DNA of 64,000 nt from Chlamydia avium 10DC88 (GTDB lineage Bacteria; Chlamydiota; Chlamydiia; Chlamydiales; Chlamydiaceae): positions 956,286-1,020,285 of the forward strand of contig NZ_CP006571.1 in assembly GCF_000583875.1 (NCBI RefSeq). The letters run 5' to 3'. The notes under the pieces were generated by a model that was given only the letters and a program-made list of their open reading frames with translations, had not been told where the DNA came from and made no database searches. Below, piece by piece: positions 28,512 through 39,722 of the stretch; the stretch's first letter is position 1, and each line of letters starts with the position of its first letter. The position numbers were made by a program, and so were the translations under genes.

Positions 28512-29642
28512 ATGTCGGATAATTCAAGAAATTTACTTTATGACAAATTTGAACTTCCTGAGTCGGTTAAGATCGTTGCCGTAGAGGGTTGTGGCGGTGC
28601 TATTGATAAGCAAGCACGTTTTGTCGCTGAGCCTTTGGAAAGAGGAATGGGGCATACATTAGGTAATGCTTTAAGACGAGCATTGCTAATTGGTTTGGAA
28701 GCTCCTGCGATTATTGCTTTTTCTATGACCGGTGTTCTGCATGAATATATGGCTCTTGAAGGGGTTATAGAGGACGTAACAAATATAGTTTTGAATTTGA
28801 AGGGAGCTTTATTAAAGAAGTATCCTTTTCAGGATGGTAGTAATGGACGTAGCGCACAAATAATACGATCTACTATTTCTATTGATGCTTCAGATTTGGC
28901 CGCAGCCGGAGGGCAAAAGGTAGTAACTTTAGCCGATTTATTGCAAGAAGGAGGATTTGAAGCAGTTAATCCTAATCATGTGATTTTCACTGTAACAAAG
29001 CCAATGCAACTTGAAGTTGCTTTAAGGGTAGCTTTTGGTAGAGGTTATACAGCTTCAGAAAGAATCATTCTTGAAGATAAAGGGATGAACGAGATCGTCT
29101 TGGACGCTGCTTTTTCTCCTGTGGTGTTAGTAAATTATTTTGTTGAAGACACTCGTGTTGGTCAAGATACTGATTTTGATCGTTTGATTTTACAAGTGGA
29201 AACTGATGGTAGAGTGTCTCCTAAAGAAGCTTTAGCTTTTTCTACTCAAATTCTAGCTAAACATTTTTCTATTTTTGAAAAAATGGATGAAAAGAAGATC
29301 GTTTTCGAAGAGGCAATTTCTATAGAAAAAGAGAATAAAGATGATATTCTTCATAAGTTGATTTTAGGAATCAATGAGATAGAACTTTCTGTCAGATCTA
29401 CGAATTGTTTGTCCAACGCAAATATTGAGACCATTGGTGAATTAGTAATTATGCCAGAGCCTCGTCTTTTGCAGTTCAGAAATTTCGGTAAGAAATCTCT
29501 TTGTGAAATTAAGAATAAGCTGAAAGAAATGAAGCTTGAGTTGGGTATGGATCTTAGCCAGTTTGGTGTTGGTCTAGACAATGTTAAAGAGAAAATGAAG
29601 TGGTATGCCGAAAAAATTCGGTCGAAAAATGTTAAGGGATAA
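28512..29642 (+). CDS. rpoA: RNA polymerase alpha subunit
   Basis: Alpha subunit of RNA polymerase, 376 residues. The N-terminal assembly domain includes [31 protein letters not shown], which forms the dimer. The C-terminal domain (about residues 285-365: [21 protein letters not shown], then [19 protein letters not shown]) carries the helix-hairpin-helix motifs used to contact promoter DNA and activators. It is longer than the E. coli protein (329 residues), as is usual in Chlamydia. GAGAGGAAAAGG precedes the ATG. It stands between rpsK and rplQ as in most bacteria. Confidence 0.97.
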   Translation: MSDNSRNLLYDKFELPESVKIVAVEGCGGAIDKQARFVAEPLERGMGHTLGNALRRALLIGLEAPAIIAFSMTGVLHEYMALEGVIEDVTNIVLNLKGALLKKYPFQDGSNGRSAQIIRSTISIDASDLAAAGGQKVVTLADLLQEGGFEAVNPNHVIFTVTKPMQLEVALRVAFGRGYTASERIILEDKGMNEIVLDAAFSPVVLVNYFVEDTRVGQDTDFDRLILQVETDGRVSPKEALAFSTQILAKHFSIFEKMDEKKIVFEEAISIEKENKDDILHKLILGINEIELSVRSTNCLSNANIETIGELVIMPEPRLLQFRNFGKKSLCEIKNKLKEMKLELGMDLSQFGVGLDNVKEKMKWYAEKIRSKNVKG

Positions 29643-29648
29643 TTAGAT

Positions 29649-30077
29649 ATGCAACATGCTAGAAAGAAATTTAGAGTAGGCCGTACTTCTGCACATAATC
29701 GTTGTATGTTAGCTAATATGTTGAAGTCTCTAATTCATAAGGAAAGAATAGAAACGACTTTGCCTAAAGCAAAAGAACTGCGTCGTCATGCAGAAAAAAT
29801 GATTACATTAGCCAAAAAAAGGACTCTAGCAGCAAGGCGCTTAGCTATTTCTAGATTGATGATCCGATATAATAAGCTTACGAGTAAAGAAGCTCGTCAA
29901 GTTAAGGCAGGAAATTTATCTTCTTATAATGTAGATCGTACGGTGATTAATAAATTATTTGATGAATTGACTCCTCGTTTTGTTTCTAGGAATGGTGGAT
30001 ACACTCGTATTTTGAAATTGCAAAATAGAGTTGGTGATAATGCTCAAAAGTGTATTATAGAGTTTTTAGCTGATTAA
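29649..30077 (+). CDS. rplQ: 50S ribosomal protein L17
   Basis: bL17, 142 residues, on the solvent side near the tunnel exit. [28 protein letters not shown] and [25 protein letters not shown] are unmistakable, and the C terminus [17 protein letters not shown] is typical. It begins six bases after rpoA and closes the ribosomal gene run. gapA follows after 41 bases. The bases after the stop contain only a weak four-pair hairpin followed by six T, so termination before gapA is uncertain. Confidence 0.96.
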   Translation: MQHARKKFRVGRTSAHNRCMLANMLKSLIHKERIETTLPKAKELRRHAEKMITLAKKRTLAARRLAISRLMIRYNKLTSKEARQVKAGNLSSYNVDRTVINKLFDELTPRFVSRNGGYTRILKLQNRVGDNAQKCIIEFLAD

Positions 30078-30109
30078 GCTGTTTTTTCAGATACTGACTA
30101 CACTATTAG

Positions 30110-31126
<1,017 letters not shown>

Positions 31127-31140
31127 TAAGGTTATAATTT

Positions 31141-31986
31141 GTGTATTTTACAAGAGATCCAGTTATTGAGACTGTAATTACCTCTAGAGAGGGATATAAA
31201 TTATCTGTTCGTAATACAAAGCATCTTTCACAAGATCCTTTTATTGTTGAAGCAGTTGAAGTTATTTCTTTAGGAAATACGTGTTTTTTCCGTAATTGTG
31301 ATCACAGCAAGCCATTTATTGTCCCTGCAGCAGATTATGAAGTTATGGAAATTCGTGATACTAAGATTAATCTTAAAGCGGTAGGATTAGATCGAGGTAT
31401 TAAAATTGCTGGAGGGCGTGAAGCTTTAATTAAATTACCTAAGTCTGCTCCAGTAGTGACTGTCGATGAGAACTCTGTAGAGGTAGTTGAAGAAACTACC
31501 GTCGAACCATCTTCTTCTCCATCTCATAGCAATCCACATAAGGAAAAGAAAGAGCGTAAAGGAGATAAGTGGAAAGAAAAGAAAAAGCAATGTCGTCGTA
31601 AGAGTAGTAAAGAATCTCCTTCTGCTTCCTCTTCCGAAGTTGCTGAAGTTTCTCATGAAGGAGTTTCTCCAGAAGATCCTCAAGAAAATTCAGCAGGAGA
31701 ACGAAAAGTAGGAGAACAAAAGAAGTTTTCTTTACTGCCTCCTCCTACAAAGTTAATCTCTGAAATTATGTCTCAATCTACTGTAGATCCTGAAGTTGTA
31801 ACGGCTGATTTAGATGAGTCCTTACAAGCCTTAGTTAGCGAAAGCTCTGAAGTGATTGACTCTTTACTTTCGGATGAAGGATCTCTTGCTCTATCCGAAG
31901 AGGATTTGAATAGAGTGTTGGGAGATGTAGAAGAGGCGATATGTGAGCAACCGTCTCCTTCTTCCTTTTCTATTGAAGATGAGTAG
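31141..31986 (+). CDS. Hypothetical protein, CT504-like, with charged low-complexity middle
   Basis: I assign this by position (after gapA) to the family of C. trachomatis CT504; its function is unknown. The GTG at 31141 yields 281 residues. Residues 1-105 look folded (mixed strands, for example [25 protein letters not shown] and the repeated basic IKLPKS end). Residues 115-185 are low complexity: a Lys/Glu/Arg-rich patch ([21 protein letters not shown]) then a Ser/Glu-rich patch. The C-terminal 80 residues are acidic with short predicted helices ([24 protein letters not shown]). There is no signal peptide or membrane segment. A host-directed or nucleic-acid-associated role is possible but unproven. 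Confidence 0.75.
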   Translation: MYFTRDPVIETVITSREGYKLSVRNTKHLSQDPFIVEAVEVISLGNTCFFRNCDHSKPFIVPAADYEVMEIRDTKINLKAVGLDRGIKIAGGREALIKLPKSAPVVTVDENSVEVVEETTVEPSSSPSHSNPHKEKKERKGDKWKEKKKQCRRKSSKESPSASSSEVAEVSHEGVSPEDPQENSAGERKVGEQKKFSLLPPPTKLISEIMSQSTVDPEVVTADLDESLQALVSESSEVIDSLLSDEGSLALSEEDLNRVLGDVEEAICEQPSPSSFSIEDE

Positions 31987-32010
31987 ATTGCATTAATAGA
32001 GTGAAAACTA

Positions 32011-32039
32011 TTGATTTCGAAACAGACTTCTGATAGCAT
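32011..32039 (+). promoter_or_regulatory. Candidate promoter before tRNA-Leu
   Basis: TTGATT (32011-32016) and TAGCAT (32034-32039) have a 17-base spacer and lie about 75 bases before the tRNA. The -10 match is mediocre, and only consensus matching supports it. Confidence 0.25.
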
Positions 32040-32115
32040 TCTGGTTCATCTTTCGTGGTTTCTTCACTAGTACCAAGTACTTAGGCATCTGTTGGAAATC
32101 TAAGGATTTTTCATT

Positions 32116-32198
32116 GCTCAGATGGTGGAATGGTAGACACTAGGGACTTAAAATCCCTTGGGCATTGGCCCGTGCAAGTTCGAGTCTTGTTCTGAGCA
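32116..32198 (+). tRNA. tRNA-Leu (TAA)
   Basis: Class II tRNA of 83 bases without encoded CCA. The acceptor GCTCAGA pairs with TCTGAGC, discriminator A. The anticodon stem-loop GGGACTTAAAATCCC gives anticodon TAA. A long variable arm (GGCATTGGCCC region) marks leucine, and the T-loop is TTCGAGT. It stands between two hypothetical genes on the same strand. Confidence 0.96.
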
Positions 32199-32411
32199 TA
32201 TCTTTGTATTTGCCCTATTCTTTATTCAATTTATATACACACTTTTGTTTGTTTGGGGACTCTTATAAAAATTCTAGATTTTTATTCTAATAGAAAATAG
32301 ATACTTAGCTTTTCTAGAAGTTTTACTTCATAGCTTCTTCTTATGGAAGTGAGACAAGAACTCTTCCGTATGATATAGAAAAAGTAAGTCGAATTAATGT
32401 AGAGGTATCCT

Positions 32412-33158
32412 TTGCAGCGTTTTTTATCAGTAATTAGGCTGCATCTAACCTCATGGCTTAGCAACTTCTTTTTCCTTCATCAGTATAATATCTATTCGCG
32501 ATTTACTCTTCTTTTGCTTTGTCGATGGAAAGATGCCGATATTAAGGAATGGCAATCTGCTTGTAATCTTTTATTAGAAGTTTGTAACAAAATGGGGACA
32601 GAATTGTCTTCACGTACTTCCAAATTACTAGATGCAGGCCCTGTACTTGGAGAAGAGCAGAAGATTGCTGAATGGAAACAAAAGTGTTTAGTTTTGGAAC
32701 AGGATTTTTTATCTCGAGAAGAGACACAGACTTTGGAAATTGAAAAACTCAAAAGTGAAAATATCTGGTTACAGAATCGTCTTGCTGAAAAACTGCAACA
32801 GACACGTCATCAAAATGACGTTATCGAAGGATTAAAACGTGATTTAATAGAAAGTGTACAACAAACGGAGATTAGTGAAGGAAGACGTTTGTGTTATGAA
32901 CATAAAATTAAGATGCTTGAAGAACAAATAGATAGACTAGCTATGTCTCAAACTCGAGAGAATATGTTTGAAACTCAAGCAGAGACTTCATTTAAGCAAC
33001 AGAAAATGGCAGACACACATTTCACATTGAGTTTTTGGAAAAATCAAGTCAATAAAGAAATACTTTGTTCAAAAGATGTCGATAAATTTCACTTAGATCT
33101 GCAATGCTATGGACAATCAAGGCAAAAAACACAAAAAATTATACAAGTTCAAGAATAA
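32412..33158 (+). CDS. Hypothetical coiled-coil protein (CT503-like)
   Basis: By position between tRNA-Leu and ruvC I match this to C. trachomatis CT503, function unknown. The frame begins with TTG at 32412, after AGAGG. The first real ATG is 63 codons later, so the start is uncertain, and the first 40 residues (with LLLLC) may be partly untranslated. From about residue 85 to 190 there is a strong heptad pattern rich in Glu, Lys, Leu and Gln (KIAEWKQKCLVLEQDF, TLEIEKLKSENIWLQNRLAEK, KIKMLEEQIDRLAM), so a long coiled coil is likely. The C terminus is Gln/Lys-rich. No catalytic motif seen. Confidence 0.65.
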   Translation: MQRFLSVIRLHLTSWLSNFFFLHQYNIYSRFTLLLLCRWKDADIKEWQSACNLLLEVCNKMGTELSSRTSKLLDAGPVLGEEQKIAEWKQKCLVLEQDFLSREETQTLEIEKLKSENIWLQNRLAEKLQQTRHQNDVIEGLKRDLIESVQQTEISEGRRLCYEHKIKMLEEQIDRLAMSQTRENMFETQAETSFKQQKMADTHFTLSFWKNQVNKEILCSKDVDKFHLDLQCYGQSRQKTQKIIQVQE

Positions 33159-33271
33159 GTGTTTTTTGATGTATCTAGGTTGTAATTTCGAGTCATAATT
33201 ATCCATTTCTCATAATGGAATGAAGGCGGATTTGCCCTAGAACAAATTCTTAAGAGTATGTAGATTGATGT

Positions 33272-33763
33272 ATGGAACAACTAATTATGGGAATCGATCC
33301 AGGAACACTTGCTTCTGGATACGCAGTTATTGTAAAAGAGAAACGTCATCAAATTCGTGCCCATAGTTATGGGGTTATTCGTTTATCCCAAAAGCAGACA
33401 CTATCACAAAGGTATGAGAAGCTTTTTAGTACAATATCAGAAATCGTAGATACTGTACGACCCGATGTTGTAGTGCTTGAAACTCAGTACGTACACAAGA
33501 ACCCCCAAAGTACTATAAAACTTGGCATGGCACGAGGTGTGTTATTACTTGCTGCTGCTTTAAGAAAAATTCCTATATTTGAATATGCCCCTAATGTTGC
33601 TAAGAGAGCGGTTATCGGTAAGGGTAATGCTAGCAAGTATCAGATTCAGCTTATGGTTAGTAAAATGCTTCATATCCCAAATATTTTACAGCCTGATTGT
33701 GAAGACATAGCCGATGCTTTTGCTTTGGCTATTTGTCATGCACACACGTCTTCTTATTCCTAG
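33272..33763 (+). CDS. ruvC: Holliday junction resolvase RuvC
   Basis: Endonuclease that cuts Holliday junctions after branch migration by RuvAB, 163 residues. The RNase H-like fold shows its first acid in [14 protein letters not shown] (Asp at about residue 9), a glutamate in [20 protein letters not shown] (about 68), and the terminal acids in [17 protein letters not shown]. It is slightly shorter than E. coli RuvC (173), with the C-terminal tail missing. It ends 11 bases before ruvA. The ruvB partner is not in this window. Confidence 0.94.
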   Translation: MEQLIMGIDPGTLASGYAVIVKEKRHQIRAHSYGVIRLSQKQTLSQRYEKLFSTISEIVDTVRPDVVVLETQYVHKNPQSTIKLGMARGVLLLAAALRKIPIFEYAPNVAKRAVIGKGNASKYQIQLMVSKMLHIPNILQPDCEDIADAFALAICHAHTSSYS

Positions 33764-33774
33764 GGGGTAGAATA

Positions 33775-34395
33775 ATGTATGATTATCTTCGTGGAATTCT
33801 TACTTATATAGGCCCAGGATATATATCTATTGAATGTCGAGGTTTAGGATTTGGTATTTGTGTGGCTGATTGCTGGATTATAGAATTATCTAGTCAATTA
33901 CACTGTGAGCTTATGGTATATACCTTCACAGTAGTTCGAGAGACAGAGCCTGTATTATATGGGTTTCGTTCTCGAGGAGAACGTGAGTGTTTCCGTATGC
34001 TGCTTTCGTTTTCTGGAATAGGACCAAAAACAGGTTTAGCAATTTTAAATACCTTTTCTCTAAGTCAGTTATGCACTATTGCACGTACAGAAGATGTTAA
34101 AGCTATAGCTTCTGTACCTGGTATTGGTAAAAAGACAGCTGAAAAATTAATGGTAGATTTAAAACAAAAACTTACTGACTTGCTTCCCCTAGACACACAT
34201 ACCTCTTCTTGGGAACCAACCAAACTTTCTCATATAGATGAGGGAATCCAAGCATTAGCTGCATTAGGATATTCTAAGTCTATAGCCGAAAAAATGATTA
34301 TAGAGGCTATGCGTGATCTCCCAGAGAATGCTTCGTTAGCAGAAATATTGCCCATTGCATTAAAAAAGAACCTCAAGGACTTAAACAAGATCTAG
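33775..34395 (+). CDS. ruvA: Holliday junction helicase subunit RuvA
   Basis: DNA-binding subunit of the RuvAB branch-migration machine, 206 residues. The N-terminal OB domain starts [27 protein letters not shown], giving the ATG at 33775 with AGGGGG upstream; a longer reading from 33733 lies inside ruvC. Helix-hairpin-helix motifs are [16 protein letters not shown] and [19 protein letters not shown] (about residues 75 and 110). The C-terminal domain [21 protein letters not shown] binds RuvB. It follows ruvC closely and precedes ndk. Confidence 0.96.
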   Translation: MYDYLRGILTYIGPGYISIECRGLGFGICVADCWIIELSSQLHCELMVYTFTVVRETEPVLYGFRSRGERECFRMLLSFSGIGPKTGLAILNTFSLSQLCTIARTEDVKAIASVPGIGKKTAEKLMVDLKQKLTDLLPLDTHTSSWEPTKLSHIDEGIQALAALGYSKSIAEKMIIEAMRDLPENASLAEILPIALKKNLKDLNKI

Positions 34396-34461
34396 ACTTT
34401 CCTAGAAATCATGATATAATTTCCTGCAAATTTACTGTTTAAGGAGCAATTAATAATACAT

Positions 34462-34893
34462 ATGGAACGAACGCTATCAATCATCAAGCCTGATTCAGTA
34501 GGTAAAGGTCACATTGGAGAAATTATCGCGACTTTTGAGAAATTGGGATTCCGCATAGCTGCAATGAAAATGTTGCATTTATCTGTAAAAGAAGCAGAAG
34601 GTTTCTACGCTGTTCATAAGTCTCGTCCATTTTTTCAGGAACTTGTGGATTTTATGATTTCCGGACCTGTTGTTGTTATGGTACTTGAAGGAGAAAATGC
34701 TGTAATACGTAACCGTGAGATTATGGGAGCAACAAATCCTCAGGAAGCAGCACAAGGGACTCTTCGTGCACGATTTGGTGAATCTATAGGAATCAATGCA
34801 GTACATGGCTCTGATAGTTTAGAAAACGCAACAATAGAGATCCGTTACTTTTTTAGTGAAATTGATATTGTAAACTCTTCTACGATACTATAG
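34462..34893 (+). CDS. ndk: Nucleoside diphosphate kinase
   Basis: Transfers phosphate between nucleoside di- and triphosphates via a phosphohistidine, 143 residues. [44 protein letters not shown] and [19 protein letters not shown] are standard, and the active histidine is in [12 protein letters not shown]. It is important here because the organism imports host nucleotides through Npt2 (40458-42086). AGGAG lies ahead of the ATG. Its stop is eight bases from the end of the convergent lplA. Confidence 0.96.
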   Translation: MERTLSIIKPDSVGKGHIGEIIATFEKLGFRIAAMKMLHLSVKEAEGFYAVHKSRPFFQELVDFMISGPVVVMVLEGENAVIRNREIMGATNPQEAAQGTLRARFGESIGINAVHGSDSLENATIEIRYFFSEIDIVNSSTIL

Positions 34894-34901
34894 AGGAAGG
34901 C

Positions 34902-35609
34902 TTACAGTAGCCTAGTAGACTTCCTGTGAGGTTGTTCTATAAAATATTTAATCTCGTGTTCCGAAAGATCTTCCCAAGAGAATAAACTACTGGCCGACAT
35001 CTTTAATTTATCAATAAAGTGTTTTTTAGTAGGAAAGTATGGACGAATTGTTGTCAGGAAGTCTTGATGCTTTCGTTGTTTCCTATAGGATGGTTGTTTT
35101 TGGGGTATGGGTAGATAGCGAGCTATCTTCTCAATGTCCATATCCCAAAGAAATGAGGAGTGGTGTACCCAACGGAATCGTTGAATATATTGAGCATTTC
35201 CTGCAACTTTTTTGTTTCCTAAGGTATAGTCATTTTCATTGATAGCAAATGTTGTTGGGAAGATAGGAGCATAGATTGTATAGGTCCAAGACATGAGTTC
35301 TTGAGAACTCATCATGGGTTCTGAGGAGTTGATGATCCAAGTTACTAATAAGCTATTTTTATCAATAAAAACAGTACCTCCACCACTATAGCGCCTAATG
35401 ATAGGAATATTATCAGATCGTAGTGCGGATAGATACAGATCTTCTTTAACAGATCTTGATATGCCCAGAACAACAGCTTCAGGAGCGTTCATATTAATTA
35501 GACATACATTCTCTGTGCAGTTACGTAGAAGTGCTTCTTCTAGTTGTAATTGTGTAAAGATGGGAACTTCGGATAGATGAAGGAAATAACAATTTTTATT
35601 GGTGAGCAT
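34902..35609 (-). CDS. lplA: Lipoate-protein ligase A-like
   Basis: Attaches scavenged lipoate (or octanoate) to E2 and H protein lysines, 235 residues. The ligase motifs are visible: [38 protein letters not shown] (with the RRxSGGG loop) and the lysine in [27 protein letters not shown], which is the catalytic lysine position. It lacks the large C-terminal accessory domain of E. coli LplA, so it is in the shorter class. Its start overlaps the end of mnmG by 14 bases on the same strand. A nested inverted repeat at 34894-34925 covers its end and the end of ndk. Confidence 0.88.
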   Translation of the reverse strand: MLTNKNCYFLHLSEVPIFTQLQLEEALLRNCTENVCLINMNAPEAVVLGISRSVKEDLYLSALRSDNIPIIRRYSGGGTVFIDKNSLLVTWIINSSEPMMSSQELMSWTYTIYAPIFPTTFAINENDYTLGNKKVAGNAQYIQRFRWVHHSSFLWDMDIEKIARYLPIPQKQPSYRKQRKHQDFLTTIRPYFPTKKHFIDKLKMSASSLFSWEDLSEHEIKYFIEQPHRKSTRLL

Positions 35610-37431
35610 GTTTTTTTATAGCAATCATCAGTACTTGGATATCGGCATTTGCGATTCCAGATATTCTTGATGCAGAACCTATGGTTCTTGGTGTAAATTT
35701 TGATAATTTTTCTCTAGCTTCTAAACTTAGAGCAGAAATACTATGATAGTCAATGTCTTGAGGGATTGACATGTTTTCTGATTTAGATAGGCTTTGAATC
35801 AAAGCTTTTTGACGATCTATATATCCTGAATATTTAATATCCATTTCCAAGGAGGCATTTAATATAGGACCTAAATCATGCACATCCTCAGGAAAAGTTT
35901 CTTTTAAAATTGCATAAGATATTTCGGGACGACATAACACTTTAGTTAGAGTAACAATAGAATTTCCATATTTTCTAAATGTTTTACTTAGATGGACTTT
36001 TTCTTCTTCTAAAATACGCTTATGATTTTCAAATACTTTATAACGTTCTTCACTTAATAATCCTAAATCTCTCCCATAGTGAGAGAGACGTAGATAAGCA
36101 TTGTCTTGTCTTAAAAGTAGGCGATGTTCTGCTCTACTTGTAAACATACGATAGGGTTCATCTAATACCTGTGTAGTGAGATCATCAAGCAAGACACCAA
36201 TATAAGATTCTTGACGTGTGGGGATAAACGGAGGGTTGGCAAGTACTTTATTTGCAGCATTGATTCCTGCAATTAAACCTTGAGCCGCAGCCTCTTCATA
36301 ACCTGTGGTTCCGTTAATTTGTCCACAAAGGAAAAGTCCTTCTATAATTTTAGTTTCTAAAGTGGGGTGGATTACATTCCCGTGCACGTAATCATATTCT
36401 ATCGCATAAGCAGGACGAGTAATAATAGCATTTTCTAGCCCATGGACAGAACGAATCATACGGTATTGAACATCAAAGGGCATAGATGTAGATAATCCGT
36501 TAACGTAGACTTCTTGAGTGTTCAGACCCTCAGGCTCTAAAAAGATGAGATGACGATCCTTGTCAGAAAATTTTACGATTTTATCTTCAATTGATGGACA
36601 GTAGCGAGGACCTACACCTTCGATATGACCTCCATATAAAGCAGATCGGTGAATATTTTCCGCGATAATATCTTTTGTTTTTTCCGTAGTATGCGTAATG
36701 TGGCATGAAACTTGAGGAAGAGGAGGGACAAATGGTGTTTCTCTATGAACGAACCCAACACCTACATCTCCCTTTTGCTCTTCTGTTACAGAAAAATCAA
36801 TAGAAGATGCTAATAAGCGAGGAGGAGTACCTGTTTTTAATCTACTTAAAGGGAAGCCCCGTTCTTTTAGAGCTAAGGACAAACCCGTAGACCCGGGATC
36901 TCCAAGACGACCTCCAGAAAAATTCTTATCGCCAATATGAATGAGGCCACGCATAAACGTTCCAGAAGACAAGACTACTGTCTTTCCTAGATACGTAATA
37001 CCTTCCTTAGTTGTTACTCCTTGGATACGACCATCTTGATCTAGTAAAGATTCTACAGTACCTTGCATAATATGCAACCCAGAGAGCCCTTCTAATAAGC
37101 GTTTCATATGAATATGATACATTTGCTTATCAACTTGAGCTCTTGGTGCTCGTACAGCCGGACCCTTAGTTTGATTTAAGATACGAAATTGTATCCCAGA
37201 TAAATCGGCTACCTCGGCCATAACGCCACCAAGGGCATCAATTTCCCGTACGATATGACCTTTCCCAATACCACCAATAGCAGGATTACAACTTAACTTA
37301 GCTATCGTATCCAAATTAGAAGTTAACAGCAGCGTTGTAACACCCATTTTTGCAGAACAAAATGCAGCTTCACAACCTGCATGCCCAGCACCAACTACAA
37401 TAACATCATAGTAAATAGGGTGAGTCCACAT
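35596..37431 (-). CDS. mnmG: tRNA uridine 5-carboxymethylaminomethyl modification enzyme MnmG
   Basis: FAD enzyme that with MnmE modifies the wobble uridine of several tRNAs, 611 residues. The FAD-binding start [23 protein letters not shown] and the later [22 protein letters not shown] are diagnostic, as is [18 protein letters not shown]. The C terminus has the [17 protein letters not shown] tRNA-binding region. The older name is gidA. lplA overlaps its 3' end, and the 29-residue bTHX-like gene ends 11 bases upstream on the same strand. Confidence 0.97.
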   Translation of the reverse strand: MWTHPIYYDVIVVGAGHAGCEAAFCSAKMGVTTLLLTSNLDTIAKLSCNPAIGGIGKGHIVREIDALGGVMAEVADLSGIQFRILNQTKGPAVRAPRAQVDKQMYHIHMKRLLEGLSGLHIMQGTVESLLDQDGRIQGVTTKEGITYLGKTVVLSSGTFMRGLIHIGDKNFSGGRLGDPGSTGLSLALKERGFPLSRLKTGTPPRLLASSIDFSVTEEQKGDVGVGFVHRETPFVPPLPQVSCHITHTTEKTKDIIAENIHRSALYGGHIEGVGPRYCPSIEDKIVKFSDKDRHLIFLEPEGLNTQEVYVNGLSTSMPFDVQYRMIRSVHGLENAIITRPAYAIEYDYVHGNVIHPTLETKIIEGLFLCGQINGTTGYEEAAAQGLIAGINAANKVLANPPFIPTRQESYIGVLLDDLTTQVLDEPYRMFTSRAEHRLLLRQDNAYLRLSHYGRDLGLLSEERYKVFENHKRILEEEKVHLSKTFRKYGNSIVTLTKVLCRPEISYAILKETFPEDVHDLGPILNASLEMDIKYSGYIDRQKALIQSLSKSENMSIPQDIDYHSISALSLEAREKLSKFTPRTIGSASRISGIANADIQVLMIAIKKHAHQ

Positions 37432-37441
37432 AAACTAGCTA

Positions 37442-37531
37442 TTATTTATTTTTATGACGATCTCTTCGACGTCTTTTCTTACGCTTATGTTTAGCGATTT
37501 TAAGTCTTCGTTTTTTCTTAACAGATGACAT
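37442..37531 (-). CDS. bTHX / AURKAIP1-COX24-like tiny ribosomal protein
   Basis: A 29-residue, extremely basic reading frame: start ATG at 37531, MSSVKKKRRLKIAKHKRK, then KRRRRDRHKNK and TAA at 37442-37444. I recognise the SxKxKRxxKxxKHKRxKRxRRxRHK pattern of the AURKAIP1/COX24 domain family. These are small ribosome-associated proteins found in several bacterial phyla and in mitochondria (mS38), bound to the 30S subunit near helix 44. It is easy to miss because of its size. It ends 11 bases before mnmG, so the two are probably co-transcribed. The family assignment is from memory of the motif. Confidence 0.82.
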   Translation of the reverse strand: MSSVKKKRRLKIAKHKRKKRRRRDRHKNK

Positions 37532-37840
37532 AGTCTTTATTTATTGTTAGCATATGATATTGCATGGTTTGATCTTTTCTTAAAAAGAAAAAAATCTGAA
37601 AAAAGATTAGAAATACCTAAGCTTTTTTCTGGATGCTTTAACTAAGCAAATTATGTTACCTATTTTTGTAAAAAATACTCAACAAACCAAGTGAATAGTG
37701 CCTTTGACCCAAAGAGCATCTTTTTAGGAAACAATTGGAGCCATGTTACTATAAAGATATTTTGTGGTCTACTAGCGATTTTAACTAAGGGGAAGGGAAG
37801 CGACTTAACTTAAGCTTAAAGATTAGAAGTAGATATAAAA
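37532..37840. other. Intergenic region between dnaB end and the bTHX-like gene start
   Basis: About 310 AT-rich bases. An A/T inverted repeat (TTTTCTTaaaAAGAAAA) lies close to 37578-37594, and TTAAGCTTAA is a short palindrome near 37811. I see no convincing open frame, tRNA or consensus promoter, although the minus-strand bTHX-mnmG-lplA unit must start here. Confidence 0.4.
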
Positions 37841-39253
37841 TTATCCAGGAAATTCAAGGTATGAGTAGTTTCTAAAACGGGCTAATTCTTTTTCAAAAAC
37901 TAAGGGTACAGAGCCAATAGATCCGTGACGGTTTTTTGCAATGATCAATTCTGCTGTTCCAGGTTTATCATTAGGATCGTAGTATTCTCGACGTAAAAGA
38001 AACATAACCAGATCCGAATCTTGCTCAATGCTTCCACTTTCTCTCAAGTCACTCATCATGGGACGATGATTAGCTCTATCTTCCACTTTTCTAGATAGCT
38101 GAGATAAACAAAGAATAGGGATATTTAATTCTCTAGCTAAAGTTTTTAGCATTCGGGAAATTTCTGAGATTTCTGTTTGACGGCTCTCTATAGAACGTAA
38201 AGTCCCTGAGCCAGAAAGCAACTGCAAATAATCAATAATTAAAAATTGAATGTCGTAACTTTCTTTCATCCTTCGAGCTCTTGCTCTAAGGTCTGTGACT
38301 TTCAATCCTGGTTGATCGTCTATTAACAAAGTATGTTGTTGCATTTCATTAACAACAGAGACAATACGTTGGAAATCTTGGCCAGATAGATCTCCTACAT
38401 TAATTTTCCTAGATTCTACCTCGGAACGTGAACAAATTATCCTGTGGATAAGTTGATCTACAGTCATTTCTAAAGAAAAAATCCCAATTGGAATATGGTT
38501 ATGGAAACACATATTTTCTGCGATATTTAAAGCAAGAGCAGTCTTCCCCATGGCAGGACGTGCAGCAAGAATCATAAGATTAGAGGGTGAAAAACCGTTA
38601 ACTAATTTATCTAAATCGATGAAGTGAGTAGATAAACCTGAAATGGGTAGAGCATTGCTATCATGAGCATGTTGTTGAAAAAACTCTTGTTTTTCCTGTA
38701 ATTGAACAAGGAAGGGTTTGTCTTGTACTGAAGTTAACCCCTGGAGTTTTTCTGCAACAAGGACATAAGGTGTAGGAGAGGTCGTTTGACTAATCTTGAA
38801 TAAGGCTGCTTGAGCTTCATCTAGAGCAACAGCAACATCTTTAGGTTCTTCTATCGCCTTTTTTTCTATTTCTTTTGCTGTTTGAATCATCTTTCTTAAA
38901 ATAGATTTGGAAAGAATGATTTGAATATACTCTTCGATATAGGCTGTAGTTCCTGCAAAGTCTGCTAAGGAAATTAAATAACTAGGGCCCCCAATCACAT
39001 TGAGGTTATTCCTTCGCTTAAGTTCTTCTCCAGCAAGGAGAACATCTACGGGTTTATCTTGTTTAAAAGCATCTTGAAGAACTCGGAAGATGATTTTATG
39101 CTCAAGATAATAAAAATCTTCTTCATTCAATTGATTGGCTGCAAGATTTAGGTAATTTACACCAGTAAGCATAGCTCCGAGAACAATCATTTCTGATTCT
39201 TTAGAATTTGGAAGACCAGGCAATTTGAGTTGGGGTGCTTTATCTACTTGCAT
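37841..39253 (-). CDS. dnaB: Replicative DNA helicase DnaB
   Basis: Hexameric 5'-3' helicase of the replication fork, 470 residues. The N-terminal helical domain reads LPNSKESEMIVLGAMLTG. Walker A is AARPAMGKTALALNIA (about residue 230), Walker B is FLIIDYLQLLSG (about 340), and the DnaB motif LCLSQLSRKVEDRANHRPMMSDLRESGSIEQDSDLVMF follows. It has no intein. The gene is alone on its strand, with an intergenic region on each side. It would work with the DnaE and DnaQ polymerase subunits encoded in this window. Confidence 0.97.
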   Translation of the reverse strand: MQVDKAPQLKLPGLPNSKESEMIVLGAMLTGVNYLNLAANQLNEEDFYYLEHKIIFRVLQDAFKQDKPVDVLLAGEELKRRNNLNVIGGPSYLISLADFAGTTAYIEEYIQIILSKSILRKMIQTAKEIEKKAIEEPKDVAVALDEAQAALFKISQTTSPTPYVLVAEKLQGLTSVQDKPFLVQLQEKQEFFQQHAHDSNALPISGLSTHFIDLDKLVNGFSPSNLMILAARPAMGKTALALNIAENMCFHNHIPIGIFSLEMTVDQLIHRIICSRSEVESRKINVGDLSGQDFQRIVSVVNEMQQHTLLIDDQPGLKVTDLRARARRMKESYDIQFLIIDYLQLLSGSGTLRSIESRQTEISEISRMLKTLARELNIPILCLSQLSRKVEDRANHRPMMSDLRESGSIEQDSDLVMFLLRREYYDPNDKPGTAELIIAKNRHGSIGSVPLVFEKELARFRNYSYLEFPG

Positions 39254-39458
39254 TGTCGTAAGTTCTATATGAAGTCGGGATCTGTAATATGAAGTTTAGG
39301 TTAGGATATCGCATATATATGCTCAAGTTATAAAGAGTATAGGTTTCAACTCTTCTATTTGAAAAGTTCACTTGCTTTCATTGAGAGCAGCTATTATTCT
39401 ACTTATTTTATTGGTTGGATCTACAATCGCTAGAAAGCGAAGCCCACCTATGTTTTAA

Positions 39459-39546
39459 GGAAAGATGACTGAGTGGTCGAAAGTACGTCCCTGCTAAGGA
39501 CGCGTACCCCTAAAGGGTACCGTGGGTTCGAATCCCACTCTTTCCG
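39459..39546 (+). tRNA. tRNA-Ser (GCT)
   Basis: Class II tRNA of 88 bases without encoded CCA. The acceptor GGAAAGA pairs with TCTTTCC, discriminator G as usual for serine. The anticodon stem CGTCC/GGACG encloses CTGCTAA, so the anticodon is GCT. The long variable arm is TACCCCTAAAGGGTA and the T-loop TTCGAAT. Confidence 0.97.
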
Positions 39547-39722
39547 ATTTTAAAATATTCGTTTTTATTCATATCTGGGCTTCTTATAAAAGAAAGTATG
39601 ATTGATAAGTTTCCTTGAAGAGGGGGAACTCTGTTCTTGCTTGTAAAACGAGGCTTACCGTATAATGAGCTGTTTTAGAATGATGTTAAGATTCCTTCGC
39701 AAAGATTACATTAGCCAATATC

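Noticed and set aside
35039..35242. Plus-strand frames inside lplA and similar frames opposite ribosomal genes
   Set aside because: They are antisense shadows of clearly conserved genes, with no ribosome binding site or family resemblance.
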